From: Terriglobus albidus
GTDB taxonomy: Bacteria; Acidobacteriota; Terriglobia; Terriglobales; Acidobacteriaceae
Direction: 5' to 3'
Length of the DNA: 64,000 nucleotides
NCBI RefSeq assembly: GCF_008000815.1
Contig: NZ_CP042806.1
Span: 248,001-312,000 of the forward strand
The notes beneath the pieces are model-generated. The model was not told where the DNA came from. It made no database searches and worked only from the letters and a program-made list of their open reading frames with translations. Within the stretch, counting starts at the first letter, position 1. Each line of letters opens with the position of its first letter. Made by a program: the position numbers and the translations under genes. Shown here in pieces: positions 25,501 to 34,179 of the stretch.

Positions 25501-27078
25501 AACCTCATCGACATCGATCTCGGCGCGGATGCTGGTGAGTCCAGCGGGATGCTCTTTGGCAAGCTTCGCCGACCACTGGTCGAGATGGTAGAGCGCGGCG
25601 GCGGCCTGCCCGACATCCGACTTCTGTCCGAAGAAATGCCGCAGGTCGTCGCGCACCTCCTCCACGGAGGCATAGCGCTTATTCGGCTCCCAGAGATAAG
25701 GAAGATGATTCGCGGCATAGTCCAGAGCAGCCGCAGCTCCCGCGTTGTCGCCGCGAATCAACAGAGCGTCGCTCTTGCCTGCGGCGTGATCCACGATGCG
25801 CAGCTCGCCTTCGCCGGCAGCAAGGGCCGGGAGAGCCTTGCCCGCACCCGGCTGCATCTTGTCGAGATCGATATTGGGTTTGGCGGCGAGCAGGTCGCGC
25901 AGGTGGTCGGCTGCGGGCGAGCCTTCGACGATGACAGGAGTGCCCTGCAGTTGCGAAACGGTGACGCCGGTCTCAGGCACAGCCAGCGGAAGCGTAATGC
26001 CAACCGTCTCAAGACCGATGCGCGCTGCCAGGTTGGCCATCGCGATTCCCTGCTGTCCTGCGGGAACATAGAGCTTTGCGGCGGTACCGGCAGGAATGGG
26101 TTTCTTGGCATTGCCGGTCAGCAGTCCCTTGATGGTGTAAAGGCGGGCGAGATCGAGAACTCGGGCATCACCGTTGCCTTCCGGCATGGCAGGTAGCGCG
26201 CCCGCGCGAGCCGCAGCCGACCCGGCGAATGTCAGCGGTGTCTCGCCGAGCATGATCTGTACTTCACGTACGACGCCGAAGGATACGGCAGTTCCGGTTC
26301 CCTCTTCCGGCTTAAGCAGCTTCTGCAGCGTGGCTACATCGATGGTTCCATCGAGCTTTAACACCGCTCGGCGGATACCGCTGTTGTTGCCGGCGAAGAC
26401 CAGTGCCTGCAGCTCCGTCTTCGCAGTGCTCTTTCCTTTTACGAGAGCCGCGTTAATGTTCTTTGCGGGGAGACCAATTTTGTCTCCCGGAACGGACCAC
26501 AGGAACGGCGCACGCTGCGCATACGCGTTGGCGGCATTCAGCAAACCAACAGGATCCGGACCGACGATGGCGATGCCGCCATCCACAGCTACTACCGCTC
26601 CTTCTCCGAAACCGAGCGTGCCAGCGACTGCATGAACTGCCGCGGAGGATGCGGCCGGAACGGAACTCTCACCGATCCAGATATTCGGGGCGCTGCCGGT
26701 ACACCCTGTCACGGCCTGCGGAGCCCCTTGAATCACGACAGGCAGCGTTAGCGCTGAGCTCTCATATCCGATGCGTGCAGCCAAGTTGGCGGCGGCAGCA
26801 TTTTCCGCGGCATTGGGATTTGTGGGGACGATAATGTGTCCGCAGACAGCATCGGCGATCTTGTCGCCATTCGTGTCCTGCAGCAGCATGCCGAGCTGCC
26901 ATGGATTCTCGAGGAAGGTCTCCTTCTCCACCGCGGGTGCGGGAGCCGCGGCCTCCGCAGCAGGGGCAGGCTTCGATGTCGCCGGTGCTGGAGTAACAGG
27001 CTTCTTCTTCTGACTGTGCAGCGGCGACGTGGCGGCGAGCACAAGCGTGCACGCGATCGGCAGTGCAAGACGTTTCAT
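22600..27078 (-). CDS. Very large exported M14-family zinc carboxypeptidase with duplicated N-terminal module
   Basis: A 1492-residue protein with signal peptide MKRLALPIACTLVLAATSPL and a Pro/Ala linker. The C-terminal third holds an M14 carboxypeptidase domain: AIVYSGRQHANEV gives the zinc pair His1146-x-x-Glu1149, followed by VVLHPITNPDGAEL and a late His in GYPSHEWVQPF. Simple M14 enzymes have about 300-400 residues, so most of this protein is extra. Two related modules stand at residues ~59-200 and ~313-470: NLAARIGYESSALTLP at 98 against NLAARIGLETVGITLP at 349, and PFLWSVPGDK against LPYLWEPNKRY. EF-like DTNGDKIAD lies near 69. It is expected in the periplasm or on the surface, trimming peptides or cell-wall fragments. 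Its start overlaps the DUF2891 stop by four bases. The catalytic Glu could not be assigned. Confidence 0.85.
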   Translation of the reverse strand: MKRLALPIACTLVLAATSPLHSQKKKPVTPAPATSKPAPAAEAAAPAPAVEKETFLENPWQLGMLLQDTNGDKIADAVCGHIIVPTNPNAAENAAAANLAARIGYESSALTLPVVIQGAPQAVTGCTGSAPNIWIGESSVPAASSAAVHAVAGTLGFGEGAVVAVDGGIAIVGPDPVGLLNAANAYAQRAPFLWSVPGDKIGLPAKNINAALVKGKSTAKTELQALVFAGNNSGIRRAVLKLDGTIDVATLQKLLKPEEGTGTAVSFGVVREVQIMLGETPLTFAGSAAARAGALPAMPEGNGDARVLDLARLYTIKGLLTGNAKKPIPAGTAAKLYVPAGQQGIAMANLAARIGLETVGITLPLAVPETGVTVSQLQGTPVIVEGSPAADHLRDLLAAKPNIDLDKMQPGAGKALPALAAGEGELRIVDHAAGKSDALLIRGDNAGAAAALDYAANHLPYLWEPNKRYASVEEVRDDLRHFFGQKSDVGQAAAALYHLDQWSAKLAKEHPAGLTSIRAEIDVDEVDPKLNGFIRDMLAERLHTTNIEVVTGSKHAGVKCCDGDVPMHLQSEVASFKQAAPTFAEDLTFEWEGKRMLATAQKLAAQAHAGEPVLVQAGVSESPEQRKLLATHLKSALEAAGVKNARVEVLSSYKQGYSWLVDSVEPELAAKHADKLTIEFAPYRDPKSESTMRTEERWVQELYPVDEILARDLKLPLANIAFKKMTSDSGPTYRVRAFDKSGKEIVTREFTTYVHQRPYSTEFNNYEQVGIETGWVTFASADGTCIATERVPTDVEMFWEHYQDATMPKIIHYVLAQSNGKPKLEYQPLFDTIKVDFHMSEPDYALGLDQERISSLEGLQEDLLFATQNSFYIFGNTFSTGIMDYMGRIVPIAHLSNEGKDPRIHVEFYGSDASHPQVKLAWKAGDAGDEFKRDLSALEAGDPRLVATRIQQGSDAVTALTWSLPVASNEDKFEEWRNLVTEDTLERTVLSAEQAKAELAWLEKMHAAGLYTARISYPHLKQLAFEFELPLELHPAEHTKPEEIVAQAAVPAPVHPRPQIADVTPAVQKADKTYVQWDQPIGLDENERLLSRLSTFPGVNVYWMGRSYMGNNIWAADVMLPTPSALRSMAKETTLKAAIVYSGRQHANEVSSTSHIHKFAEELVLDAARRKSLEKVNVVLHPITNPDGAELAMDLARITPDNMLHAGYHASLTADMITGLWEQDPLYPESRTRRQLWEAWLPDGFLNPHGYPSHEWVQPFSEYSAWVISRNGAELGRAWWAPRGWFTSLYYFNDADHPQSKTVNYTLRDYIVDGMAKAPGVLDMNTRMNARYFRYGQQWDPRAFQQPIYKGVRVYMAVTGQQPGARASAFSARFPDVTYDDGYTEAPDETARGEWLHLVAGAGLAYDHAHLQFLTDGKFKIKRTQKEFFDGVQWSVNRDRPVLPETKEATSAAAPGQPATAGTAPTGTAGEPLETNPTPATPQPAPPTPAHH

Positions 27079-28322
27079 CGAGATCTGTCTCCGTTCACAG
27101 GTTTGGTAGAGTCGACGGGAGGAAGAGCGTTTGCGGGCCCCGAAGGCTGGGGCGGAGCATGACGTGCCGTGCGCAGATACAACACGGCATAAGTACCCAG
27201 CCAGTGTGAACCCAGATAGCCGGCATCGGGAAGGCCTTTCAAGCCGCCGGCAGCGTTAATGGCCGCAAGCTGCTGCAGCAGTGTGATGCGCGCGTCTTTC
27301 GCTGGAAGTGCATCAGCAATCTCGGTCATGGCGTAGGCACGATCGAAGGCAAGACCGATGAGGTGCGACTTGCCGGCAAACTCTTCCTTATCTGTGATTC
27401 TGGAGACATCGACACTCTTTGCCAGCGTCTGGAACTGCGGTGACTCCAGGGGCGGAAGGAAATCGGCCAGCCACTGCGGAAACTGTTCCCGCGGGAGGAT
27501 GCGGCTCATCAGTTGCGCCTCTGCCAGGCAGGGCGAGAGAAACTCGGTGCCGCCGGGCTCAAAGGCTGTGGGGCAGTCACGATCAGTAACGAAGAGGCGG
27601 TTGGCGTTGCGCACCACAGCCGCTTTCAACGCGTCATTGGGTACAGCGCTCAGCGCATCGAGCACCAGAACCATGGACATCGCAGTATTCGGATGCACAC
27701 CGGCGCGCGAGGCGACTGGAAGATGATCGTAGTAGTCGACCAGCTTGGTAGAGAAAAACTCCTGCAGCGGCTTGATGTTCGCCGTGAGCTTCGCCGCTTC
27801 AGGATCGTTCCATGTGCTGAGCTCGGCGTGCAGCTTCAGAAGCCAGGCGTAGCCGTAGGGCTTCTCGAAGTTCTTCGCTGTCTTGAAGAATTCCAGCTCG
27901 CCGGCGATGTTCTTTTCTCCTAGATGCTCGGTGAGCTTCTCCTGCATGAGGCGGCGTAGCGGAAGATCGGGGTAATCCTTGGACAGCGCGACCATCATCC
28001 AGGTGCTGTTCACGGCGGAGTGCCAATCATAACAGCCATAAAACGCGCGGGTTTTGTCGTAATCGACCGGGAGCTTCGGGCGTTCTCCGTAAAGCCACAG
28101 GTACTGTGCGCCTTCCGGCGCTGCCTGCGGATGATCGACACAGGAGAGCGGCCAAGCCGCCAGATAAGTGGCCTGTTCAAGCCCGAAGGTGGGAACCGTC
28201 ACCTTTGGCAATGACTTGCCGTAGGCAGCAAGTTTCGACGCATCCACAGAACGATGCTGGGCCGCGGCGACAGCCGAGCCCAGCGTGATAACCAATGACA
28301 ACGACTTCCATCCAACTGCCAT
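27075..28322 (-). CDS. DUF2891-family exported protein
   Basis: A 415-residue protein with an N-terminal secretion signal (SLSLVITLGSAVAAAQ). The family landmarks are C-V-D-H-P early, FYGCYDWHSAVNSTWMM near residues 94-110, and LPVASRAGVHPNTAMSM near 200. The WH and H-x-N pattern with abundant helices suggests an alpha/alpha-barrel like some glycosidases and lyases, but no activity is established for DUF2891. It overlaps the M14 gene by four bases (ATGA), a sign of translational coupling, and comes 57 bases after the TonB receptor, from which it is separated by a strong terminator. It therefore needs read-through or a promoter of its own. I infer that it works with the peptidase on the same exported substrate. 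Confidence 0.8.
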   Translation of the reverse strand: MAVGWKSLSLVITLGSAVAAAQHRSVDASKLAAYGKSLPKVTVPTFGLEQATYLAAWPLSCVDHPQAAPEGAQYLWLYGERPKLPVDYDKTRAFYGCYDWHSAVNSTWMMVALSKDYPDLPLRRLMQEKLTEHLGEKNIAGELEFFKTAKNFEKPYGYAWLLKLHAELSTWNDPEAAKLTANIKPLQEFFSTKLVDYYDHLPVASRAGVHPNTAMSMVLVLDALSAVPNDALKAAVVRNANRLFVTDRDCPTAFEPGGTEFLSPCLAEAQLMSRILPREQFPQWLADFLPPLESPQFQTLAKSVDVSRITDKEEFAGKSHLIGLAFDRAYAMTEIADALPAKDARITLLQQLAAINAAGGLKGLPDAGYLGSHWLGTYAVLYLRTARHAPPQPSGPANALPPVDSTKPVNGDRSR

Positions 28323-28336
28323 GCCTGCCCTCGCAG

Positions 28337-28365
28337 AAAAAGGGCCCCGCCGCGCAGCGGGACCC
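28337..28365 (-). terminator. Rho-independent terminator between the TonB receptor and DUF2891 genes
   Basis: In the minus-strand RNA, GGGUCCCGC pairs with GCGGGGCCC (one G-U pair) around a 6-base loop and is followed by UUUUU. It ends the receptor transcript 15 bases before the DUF2891 start, or sets its level by attenuation. Confidence 0.8.
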
Positions 28366-28379
28366 GGGTCACGACGACG

Positions 28380-31205
28380 TTAGAAGGTGAAGCGGGCCGC
28401 CAGCTCACCCTGTTGACGATTGCCTGAGTCAGTAGCGCGGCCAAAGGTGGCCGATGCCGCCGAGGTTGTAATGCTGTTGTAGAGGTAGTTATTGGCGCCG
28501 AAGAGGTTGAAGGCCTGGCCATAGACCTCGAGGCTGAAGCGGTCGTGGATGCGGAAGTTCTTCAGCAGCCGCAGATCGAAAGACTTGTATGCACTGTTCT
28601 GGACTGTGGATGGATCGACTGCCGCCAGACCGCGGGACGCACGGTACGTGTTAATCAGTGAGAAGTCCACATCGCGGTTAACCTGATTGCGAGTAGTTCC
28701 GGGAACATACTGGGTGATCGAGTCAGCGTTCACCGTCGCCGCATAGGCGCTGAACGGCGTGGCCGAGCGAAGCGTAAGAATGCCGCTGCTCACGATGCCC
28801 CAGGGAAGCTGATATCCAAAGCTGGCTACCAGAGCGTGGCGGCGGTCGGCATTGCCAGGGCCCCAGTCGAGCCCCAGATTCAGCGGGTTGGTAGCCGTCG
28901 CCTGCGGGTTGTTATCACGCGTGCTCTGCAGCGTGTAGGAAACCGTGTACATGTGGCGGCGCGACAGCCGCTTGTCGACGCGGACAAAGAGCGCCTTGTA
29001 CTTCGAGGCCGCGATCGGCGCGCGCATATAAATGATGTTCCATCCCGTCGCCGGGCGGGTGGTGCCGCTGGTGGGGTAGTTCAGGTCGATGGTGCGGTAG
29101 TCGTGCAAGCTGTAGCTGTACAGACCATCGAGGTTGACCGAGAGATTGTTGGAGATCTGCCGCGAGTAACCGGCCGAGTACTGCTGCGCGTAAGGGTTCT
29201 GGAAGTTCGGCGCCATGAAGGTCACCGTAGGCTTGTTCGTCGAGCAGTAGTCCGCCGCCGTCTTACCCGCGCCGAAGGGATTTGGATAGGAAGGGCTGAC
29301 GATAGAGATGCTGCAGCTCACCAGGTTGCGAGCCTCCGAGAAGTTCTGCAGCGTCTGAATGTTGTTGTAGTAGATGCCGTAGCCGGCGCGGATCACATCC
29401 CGCGACTTGCCGGTGATATCCCACACCAGGCCGATACGCGGAGCGAAGTTGTTGCTGTCGCCGCGAGCCTTGTTGTTGTTGATGAACGGAATCTGCGACT
29501 GCGCCGTCGTATAGTTCAGCCGCTCATTGAACGATCCGAACTGGCGCTCCCAGCGGAGGCCTAGATTGACAGTGAGGTTGCGCGAAACCTTCCACTCGTC
29601 TTCGCCATAAAGACCGAGCGGCGCGGTGGGTATCTTCGTCGAGATGAACGGAATTGTCTGCGTGTACGAGGTGGGGTTCTTCAGCGCGGCGATGGTGGAT
29701 GCGTTGTTGGGATCAAAGACCTGGTCCGTGCCGAAGGTCCAGGTACCGTTGTAGTTGCTGGCCGCACCGTCCGTGAACGGAATGTAGCTGACATCAAAAC
29801 CCGCCTTGAACGTGTGCTTACCGAGAACGTAAGAGACGCTGTCAAGAAGCTGGAAGCGGCGCTCCACACCGGTGTCGGCATAGCCGAAGCCATAGCTGAA
29901 GCCGGGGAAGGTGTACGCCGTCTGTAGGCTGTTGAGCACCTGCTGTGAGTAACTGCCAGGGTTGGTTGGGATAGGAGCGTTCGGCGGGCCGAGCTGGTAG
30001 GAGGCGTACGCGTACTGGAAACGAAGATCGTTCAACAGCCGCGGCGAGAGTGTATAGGTATGGCCGACGACGAGCGACTGGCGTGGAATCTCGCCGTTGT
30101 AACAATTACGGACCGTGGCGCCACCGCAACCCTGATAGCTGAGCAGGTTCCACTCCTGGGCGTAGCGCGCAAAGAGTGCCTGCTTGTCAGTCAGCTTATG
30201 GTCGACACGCGCCGTAAACATCTGGTCATGGCTGGGCTTGGAGAATGCTCCGTTGTTGGCGCTGTAATAAGAAGGGTTGGCGGCGACGGTGTAGACCTCA
30301 GAGGTCTGCGTGCGCTCAAAGGCCAGATAGAAGTGCGTACGGTCTTTCAGGATAGGACCGCCGATATCCCCCCCAAACTGATTACGATTGAACTCCGGAT
30401 TGACAGTCTGATTGAACTTCGGCGCGTTGATCGCCTTGTTGCGCCACAGCTCGAAGGCCTCACCGTGAAAGGCATTGGTCCCGCTCTTGGTAACGACGGA
30501 GATGAGGCCACCCATCGAGAGACCGTACTCGGCCGGGTACTGCGTGATGTTGACCTTGAACTCCTGCACGCCGCCTTGAGGGAAGTTCTGGCGAGGCTCG
30601 CCCATCTCGGCGAAGACATTGGAAACGCCATCGATGACAAAGCCATTGGTGTAGTAGCCCGAACCGCCACCGATCTGCACGTTGTTATAGAAAGAACGCG
30701 ATGCATCCTGACTGGTGCCGGGAACAAGAAGCGCGAGATTCAGGTATTGCCGCGTGTTGACCGGAAGCTTGTCGATCTCGTCCTGCGTCACCACTCCGCC
30801 AACACTGTTGCTCTCGGTATTGATCTGCGGAGAGTAGCCGTTGACCTCCACGACTTCGCCGGTGCTCCCCACGCTCAGTGTCACATCCTGCGTGAGGTGA
30901 GCATCGAGGTTAACAGTCAGATTGCTGATACCCGTCTTGCTGAAACCCGCTGCCGTAATCTCAAGCCGGTAGTGACCGGGCGCCACCTGCTGGAAGCGGT
31001 AGCTGCCATCGCCGCTGCTGGTCTGGCTGGACTTGATGCCGGAGTCGGTGTTGACCAGGGTGACGGAGGCATTGGCAATGTCTGCTCCAGTCGCATCATG
31101 CACCGTGCCTGCGATGTCACCAAGGGTACTTTGGGCCGCGAGCATAGCGGCCGAGGACAAGAGGAGTAGACAGGAGAAGACCTTGGTGCCAGACAATGGG
31201 CGCAT
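28380..31205 (-). CDS. TonB-dependent receptor with carboxypeptidase-regulatory domain (Oar-like)
   Basis: A 941-residue outer-membrane transporter. A signal peptide (VFSCLLLLSSAAMLAAQ) is followed by a CarboxypepD_reg beta-sandwich at ~27-110 (GDIAGTVHDATGADIANASV, then YRFQQVAPGHYRLEITAAGF). A plug domain (VVTQDEIDKLPVNTRQYLNL, FVIDGVSNVFAEMGEPR) leads into a long beta-barrel ending in the aromatic C-terminal strand ...GELAARFTF. This layout is typical of the large acidobacterial receptor family and of Oar/SusC-like importers for oligomeric nutrients. It is transcribed from a near-consensus promoter divergent from the GntR-hyuAB operon and is followed by a strong terminator. GGAGG just ahead of the ATG supports the start. 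The substrate is unknown; the peptidase downstream suggests peptides. Confidence 0.92.
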   Translation of the reverse strand: MRPLSGTKVFSCLLLLSSAAMLAAQSTLGDIAGTVHDATGADIANASVTLVNTDSGIKSSQTSSGDGSYRFQQVAPGHYRLEITAAGFSKTGISNLTVNLDAHLTQDVTLSVGSTGEVVEVNGYSPQINTESNSVGGVVTQDEIDKLPVNTRQYLNLALLVPGTSQDASRSFYNNVQIGGGSGYYTNGFVIDGVSNVFAEMGEPRQNFPQGGVQEFKVNITQYPAEYGLSMGGLISVVTKSGTNAFHGEAFELWRNKAINAPKFNQTVNPEFNRNQFGGDIGGPILKDRTHFYLAFERTQTSEVYTVAANPSYYSANNGAFSKPSHDQMFTARVDHKLTDKQALFARYAQEWNLLSYQGCGGATVRNCYNGEIPRQSLVVGHTYTLSPRLLNDLRFQYAYASYQLGPPNAPIPTNPGSYSQQVLNSLQTAYTFPGFSYGFGYADTGVERRFQLLDSVSYVLGKHTFKAGFDVSYIPFTDGAASNYNGTWTFGTDQVFDPNNASTIAALKNPTSYTQTIPFISTKIPTAPLGLYGEDEWKVSRNLTVNLGLRWERQFGSFNERLNYTTAQSQIPFINNNKARGDSNNFAPRIGLVWDITGKSRDVIRAGYGIYYNNIQTLQNFSEARNLVSCSISIVSPSYPNPFGAGKTAADYCSTNKPTVTFMAPNFQNPYAQQYSAGYSRQISNNLSVNLDGLYSYSLHDYRTIDLNYPTSGTTRPATGWNIIYMRAPIAASKYKALFVRVDKRLSRRHMYTVSYTLQSTRDNNPQATATNPLNLGLDWGPGNADRRHALVASFGYQLPWGIVSSGILTLRSATPFSAYAATVNADSITQYVPGTTRNQVNRDVDFSLINTYRASRGLAAVDPSTVQNSAYKSFDLRLLKNFRIHDRFSLEVYGQAFNLFGANNYLYNSITTSAASATFGRATDSGNRQQGELAARFTF

Positions 31206-31272
31206 CGCATCCTCCGGGCTCAGCCAGATGGCAGCCGCGCCCTTTCACAGAGTTTTAACTGCGGGTTCCTTG

Positions 31273-31301
31273 CTTATAAAAATGAAATCAGATTTTGTCA
31301 A
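31273..31301 (-). promoter_or_regulatory. Near-consensus sigma70 promoter of the TonB receptor gene
   Basis: On the minus strand, TTGACA (31301-31296) and TATAAG (31278-31273) are exactly 17 bp apart. Transcription would begin near 31266, leaving a leader of about 60 bases. TTTGT/ACAAA arms at 31294-31316 overlap the -35 and could be a weak operator. Confidence 0.75.
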
Positions 31302-31417
31302 TAGATAATTTACAAACCCTACACGTCTTGCTTTCCTTAAAAATTCCCCAGCAAATTCCGAAATTGTTTGGTTTGCATCAAGATCAGTGCTTTTCGGCGG
31401 TCTGAAAATTTCTTGGA

Positions 31418-31426
31418 TTGTATACA
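31418..31426. promoter_or_regulatory. TTGTATACA palindrome, candidate GntR autoregulatory site
   Basis: TGTATACA is a perfect 8-bp palindrome 22 bases ahead of the GTG start. FCD-type GntR proteins commonly bind short TGT-N-ACA palindromes, so this is a plausible autoregulatory site. It also argues against the upstream ATG at 31368, which would place it inside the coding region. Confidence 0.4.
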
Positions 31427-31448
31427 GGTTGCGTGCAATAATTCGCTC

Positions 31449-32138
31449 GTGACGGAAGCCATACGAATCTACAGCGAGATGCGCAACGACATCATCAGTT
31501 GCGATCTGGAGCCGGGGGCTTCGGTATCGGAGGCGGAGCTATGCACCCGCTACGACGCCAGCCGCACGCCGGTGCGCGAGGCCTGCCGGCGATTGCAGGA
31601 AGAGGGCCTGCTTCAGATTGTTCCCTTCCGGGGATACACTATCTCGCCGCTTACGATCGATGAGTATCGCAGCCTGAATGAGATGCAGCTTGTACTCGAT
31701 CCGGCTGCTGCCGCCATGGCCGCGGAACGCGCCACCGATGAGCAGATCGCGATGATTGAGCGCTGGGCCAACTACGTTTACCACGCCGGCGAGAAGAAGA
31801 GTTACGAGACCTTTCTGGAGTGGAACCGCAACTTCCATATCGAGATTGCACAGGCAACCGGCAACGACATCATGGTCGAGATGACGGTGAACCTGCAGAC
31901 CCGCTTGATTCGTTACTTCTACCTGGTGATCTCCATGGCAAGTTATGGCAAGGAGCTGGTGAACGAGCACCAGGCGATGGTGCGCGCCATCCGCGCACGT
32001 AAGCCGGAGCAGGCGCGCGACCGGGCAACCGAGCACGTTATCCGTACGATGGAGAGAACATCGCTGATCCGCATTCCGCAGGGAGGTTTCCGCGGCGATC
32101 CGCGAAAGGATATACAGCCCGTCCGCAGCCGGACATGA
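31449..32138 (+). CDS. GntR-family transcriptional regulator (FCD domain)
   Basis: A 229-residue regulator of the FadR/VanR branch. The winged helix is at residues ~3-70 (IRIYSEMRNDIISCDLEPGA, ASRTPVREACRRLQEEGLLQ). The all-helical FCD effector domain is at ~75-215, with Asp/His residues (FLEWNRNFHIEIAQATGN, LVNEHQAMVRAIRARKPEQA) that often bind a metal and a carboxylate. The GTG at 31449 is preferred; the ATG at 31368 would add 27 residues unlike the family. The hyuA gene follows after 52 bases. The effector is likely an acidic product of the locus, such as a carbamoyl or oxo amino acid, and targets probably include hyuAB and the divergent receptor. Confidence 0.85.
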   Translation: MTEAIRIYSEMRNDIISCDLEPGASVSEAELCTRYDASRTPVREACRRLQEEGLLQIVPFRGYTISPLTIDEYRSLNEMQLVLDPAAAAMAAERATDEQIAMIERWANYVYHAGEKKSYETFLEWNRNFHIEIAQATGNDIMVEMTVNLQTRLIRYFYLVISMASYGKELVNEHQAMVRAIRARKPEQARDRATEHVIRTMERTSLIRIPQGGFRGDPRKDIQPVRSRT

Positions 32139-32190
32139 TGTACGTTCCGGTAGTGCGGGCATATGATTCCTTCCAAATGGAGCAGTACCT

Positions 32191-34179
32191 TTGCGAGTAG
32201 CGATCGATAGTGGCGGCACCTTTACCGACTGCGTGTATCTGGTAGACGGCGAAGTTCGGGTCCTGAAGTTGTTTTCGACTCCGGCCGATCCCGGCCGTGC
32301 GGTGCTGGATGCGGTGAAGCAGGTAGCAGAAAGCTCTGCGGTTCCGGAGGTGCGTCACGGCACCACCGTCGGAACCAATGCCATGCTGGAGCGTAAAGGC
32401 GCGCGGGTCGCGTTCGTTACCACCGCTGGTTTTGAAGACACCATCGCAATCGGCCGCCAGGCGCGCACCAGCCTCTACGACTGGTTTCGGTCGCCGCTAC
32501 CTCCTGTCGTTCCGAAAGAGCTTCGCTTTGGCGTGGACGAGCGCGTTACCGCTGAGGGCCTTGTTCTGCGCACTCCATCGGAAGAATCGCTGCGGCAACT
32601 GGCAGCAGCAATTCAAGACAGCGGAGCGGAAGCCATCGCCGTCTCCCTGCTCTTCTCTTTTGCCAACCCTGCAAACGAGAAATTGGTCGCCGAGGCACTG
32701 CAGCCACTGGGGCTGCCAATCTCGATCTCTCATCGGATTCTGCCCGAGTTCCGCGAATATGAGCGCGGCAGCACAGTCGTCACCAACGCCTATCTGGCGC
32801 CAAAGGTAAGCACCTATCTTCACCGTCTGGGAACGGAGATCGAAGCTGCATATACCGGCGGCAGTGTTCAGGTGATGCAGTCTTCGGGCGGCATCATCGC
32901 CGCATCGATCGCTGCCGAGGAGCCGGTGCGTACAGTGCTCTCCGGCCCGGCAGGCGGCGTGATGGGAGCCTACCGGCTGGCGCGGCTGGCAGGGTTCGAT
33001 AAGATCATTGGCTTTGACATGGGTGGAACATCCACGGACGTCTCGCTGATTGATGCCGCGGAAGGCGGGCCGCGCACCACCAGCGATGCTGTCGTCTCAG
33101 AGATGCCGGTGAGCGTGCCTATGCTCGACATCCATACCGTGGGCGCAGGCGGTGGCTCTATCGCACGCTTCGATGCGGGCGGAGCCTTGCATGTCGGGCC
33201 GGAGTCCGCGGGCTCCGTTCCAGGCCCGATCTGCTACGGACGCGGAACATTGCCGACCGTTACCGATGCCAACGTCACGCTGGGACGGCTTGATCCCGAT
33301 CTCTTTCTCGGCGGCAAGGTCCGGCTGGACGACACGCGCACGTTGCAGTTGATGGAGGAGGCGCGCGGTTCCCTTGGCAGTGTCGAGCAGTTTGCCGCAG
33401 GCATCGTATTGCTGGCCGAAACAGCAATGGAAAAGGCGATCCGTGTCATCTCGATTGAACGCGGCTACGATCCGCGCGAGTTCACGCTGGTGAGCTTTGG
33501 CGGCGCCGGTCCGCTGCATGCCTGTTCGATGGCGCGTTCGCTGCAGATTCCGCGCGTCCTGGTGCCTCGGCTTCCGGGGGCACTGTCTGCGCTGGGAATT
33601 CTTCTTGCCGATACCGTCCGCGACTACAGCCGGACCGTCATGCTGCCTGCATCCGATGCGGAAACACTTGCAGCCCAGCTACAGGAACTCGAAACGCGAG
33701 CTATCGAAGAGCTGCAACGACAAGGGCTATCCGGCGAGGCCGAACACTCTGTCGAGCGGTCTATAGATCTGCGCTACGTCGGTCAGGGATATGAGCTGAA
33801 TGTCCCCTACGGAGCGAACTACATGGGCGAGTTCCATTCTCTCCATCGCAAACGCTATGGATATGCCAGCGCGGAAACTCCAGTGGAAGTGGTGAATGTG
33901 CGCGTCCGTGTCACGGTCCCCACCGCTCCGGTGGAGCTTCCGAAGTCAGAGCTGATTGCAGGCGATGGATCCCAGGCGGTACGAAAGACACGTCCGATCT
34001 ACTTTGATGGAGCTTGGAGAGAAAGCAAGGTCTACCAACGTGAACAGCTCAGATCGGGCGATCGATTCGCTGGCCCTGCCCTGATTGCGGAGTATAGCTC
34101 CACCACCGTGGTTCTACCTGACTGCATCGCCGAGGTCGATGCTTTTGGCAACTTAGTCATCGAGGTGTACGTCGCATGA
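32191..34179 (+). CDS. hyuA: Hydantoinase/oxoprolinase subunit A
   Basis: A 662-residue ATPase subunit of the HyuA/OPLA family, which with subunit B uses ATP to open cyclic amides such as 5-oxoproline or (methyl)hydantoins. The N-terminal Hydant_A_N phosphate motif AIDSGGTFTDCVYL is at residues 4-17. The central actin-like ATPase motifs are FDMGGTSTDVSLID and HTVGAGGGSIARFDAGGALH, followed by SFGGAGPLHACSMA near 440. The start is TTG at 32191 with GGAG eight bases upstream; the previous stop is 52 bases away. Its ATGA overlap with subunit B implies coupled translation and a 1:1 complex. The cytosolic substrate is not decided by sequence, and acetone carboxylase and N-methylhydantoinase share the fold. 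Confidence 0.9.
   Translation: MRVAIDSGGTFTDCVYLVDGEVRVLKLFSTPADPGRAVLDAVKQVAESSAVPEVRHGTTVGTNAMLERKGARVAFVTTAGFEDTIAIGRQARTSLYDWFRSPLPPVVPKELRFGVDERVTAEGLVLRTPSEESLRQLAAAIQDSGAEAIAVSLLFSFANPANEKLVAEALQPLGLPISISHRILPEFREYERGSTVVTNAYLAPKVSTYLHRLGTEIEAAYTGGSVQVMQSSGGIIAASIAAEEPVRTVLSGPAGGVMGAYRLARLAGFDKIIGFDMGGTSTDVSLIDAAEGGPRTTSDAVVSEMPVSVPMLDIHTVGAGGGSIARFDAGGALHVGPESAGSVPGPICYGRGTLPTVTDANVTLGRLDPDLFLGGKVRLDDTRTLQLMEEARGSLGSVEQFAAGIVLLAETAMEKAIRVISIERGYDPREFTLVSFGGAGPLHACSMARSLQIPRVLVPRLPGALSALGILLADTVRDYSRTVMLPASDAETLAAQLQELETRAIEELQRQGLSGEAEHSVERSIDLRYVGQGYELNVPYGANYMGEFHSLHRKRYGYASAETPVEVVNVRVRVTVPTAPVELPKSELIAGDGSQAVRKTRPIYFDGAWRESKVYQREQLRSGDRFAGPALIAEYSSTTVVLPDCIAEVDAFGNLVIEVYVA

Noticed and set aside
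31368-31448. N-terminal extension of the GntR regulator from an upstream ATG
   Set aside because: The added 27 residues are unlike the family, and the stretch contains a TGTATACA palindrome better read as an operator.
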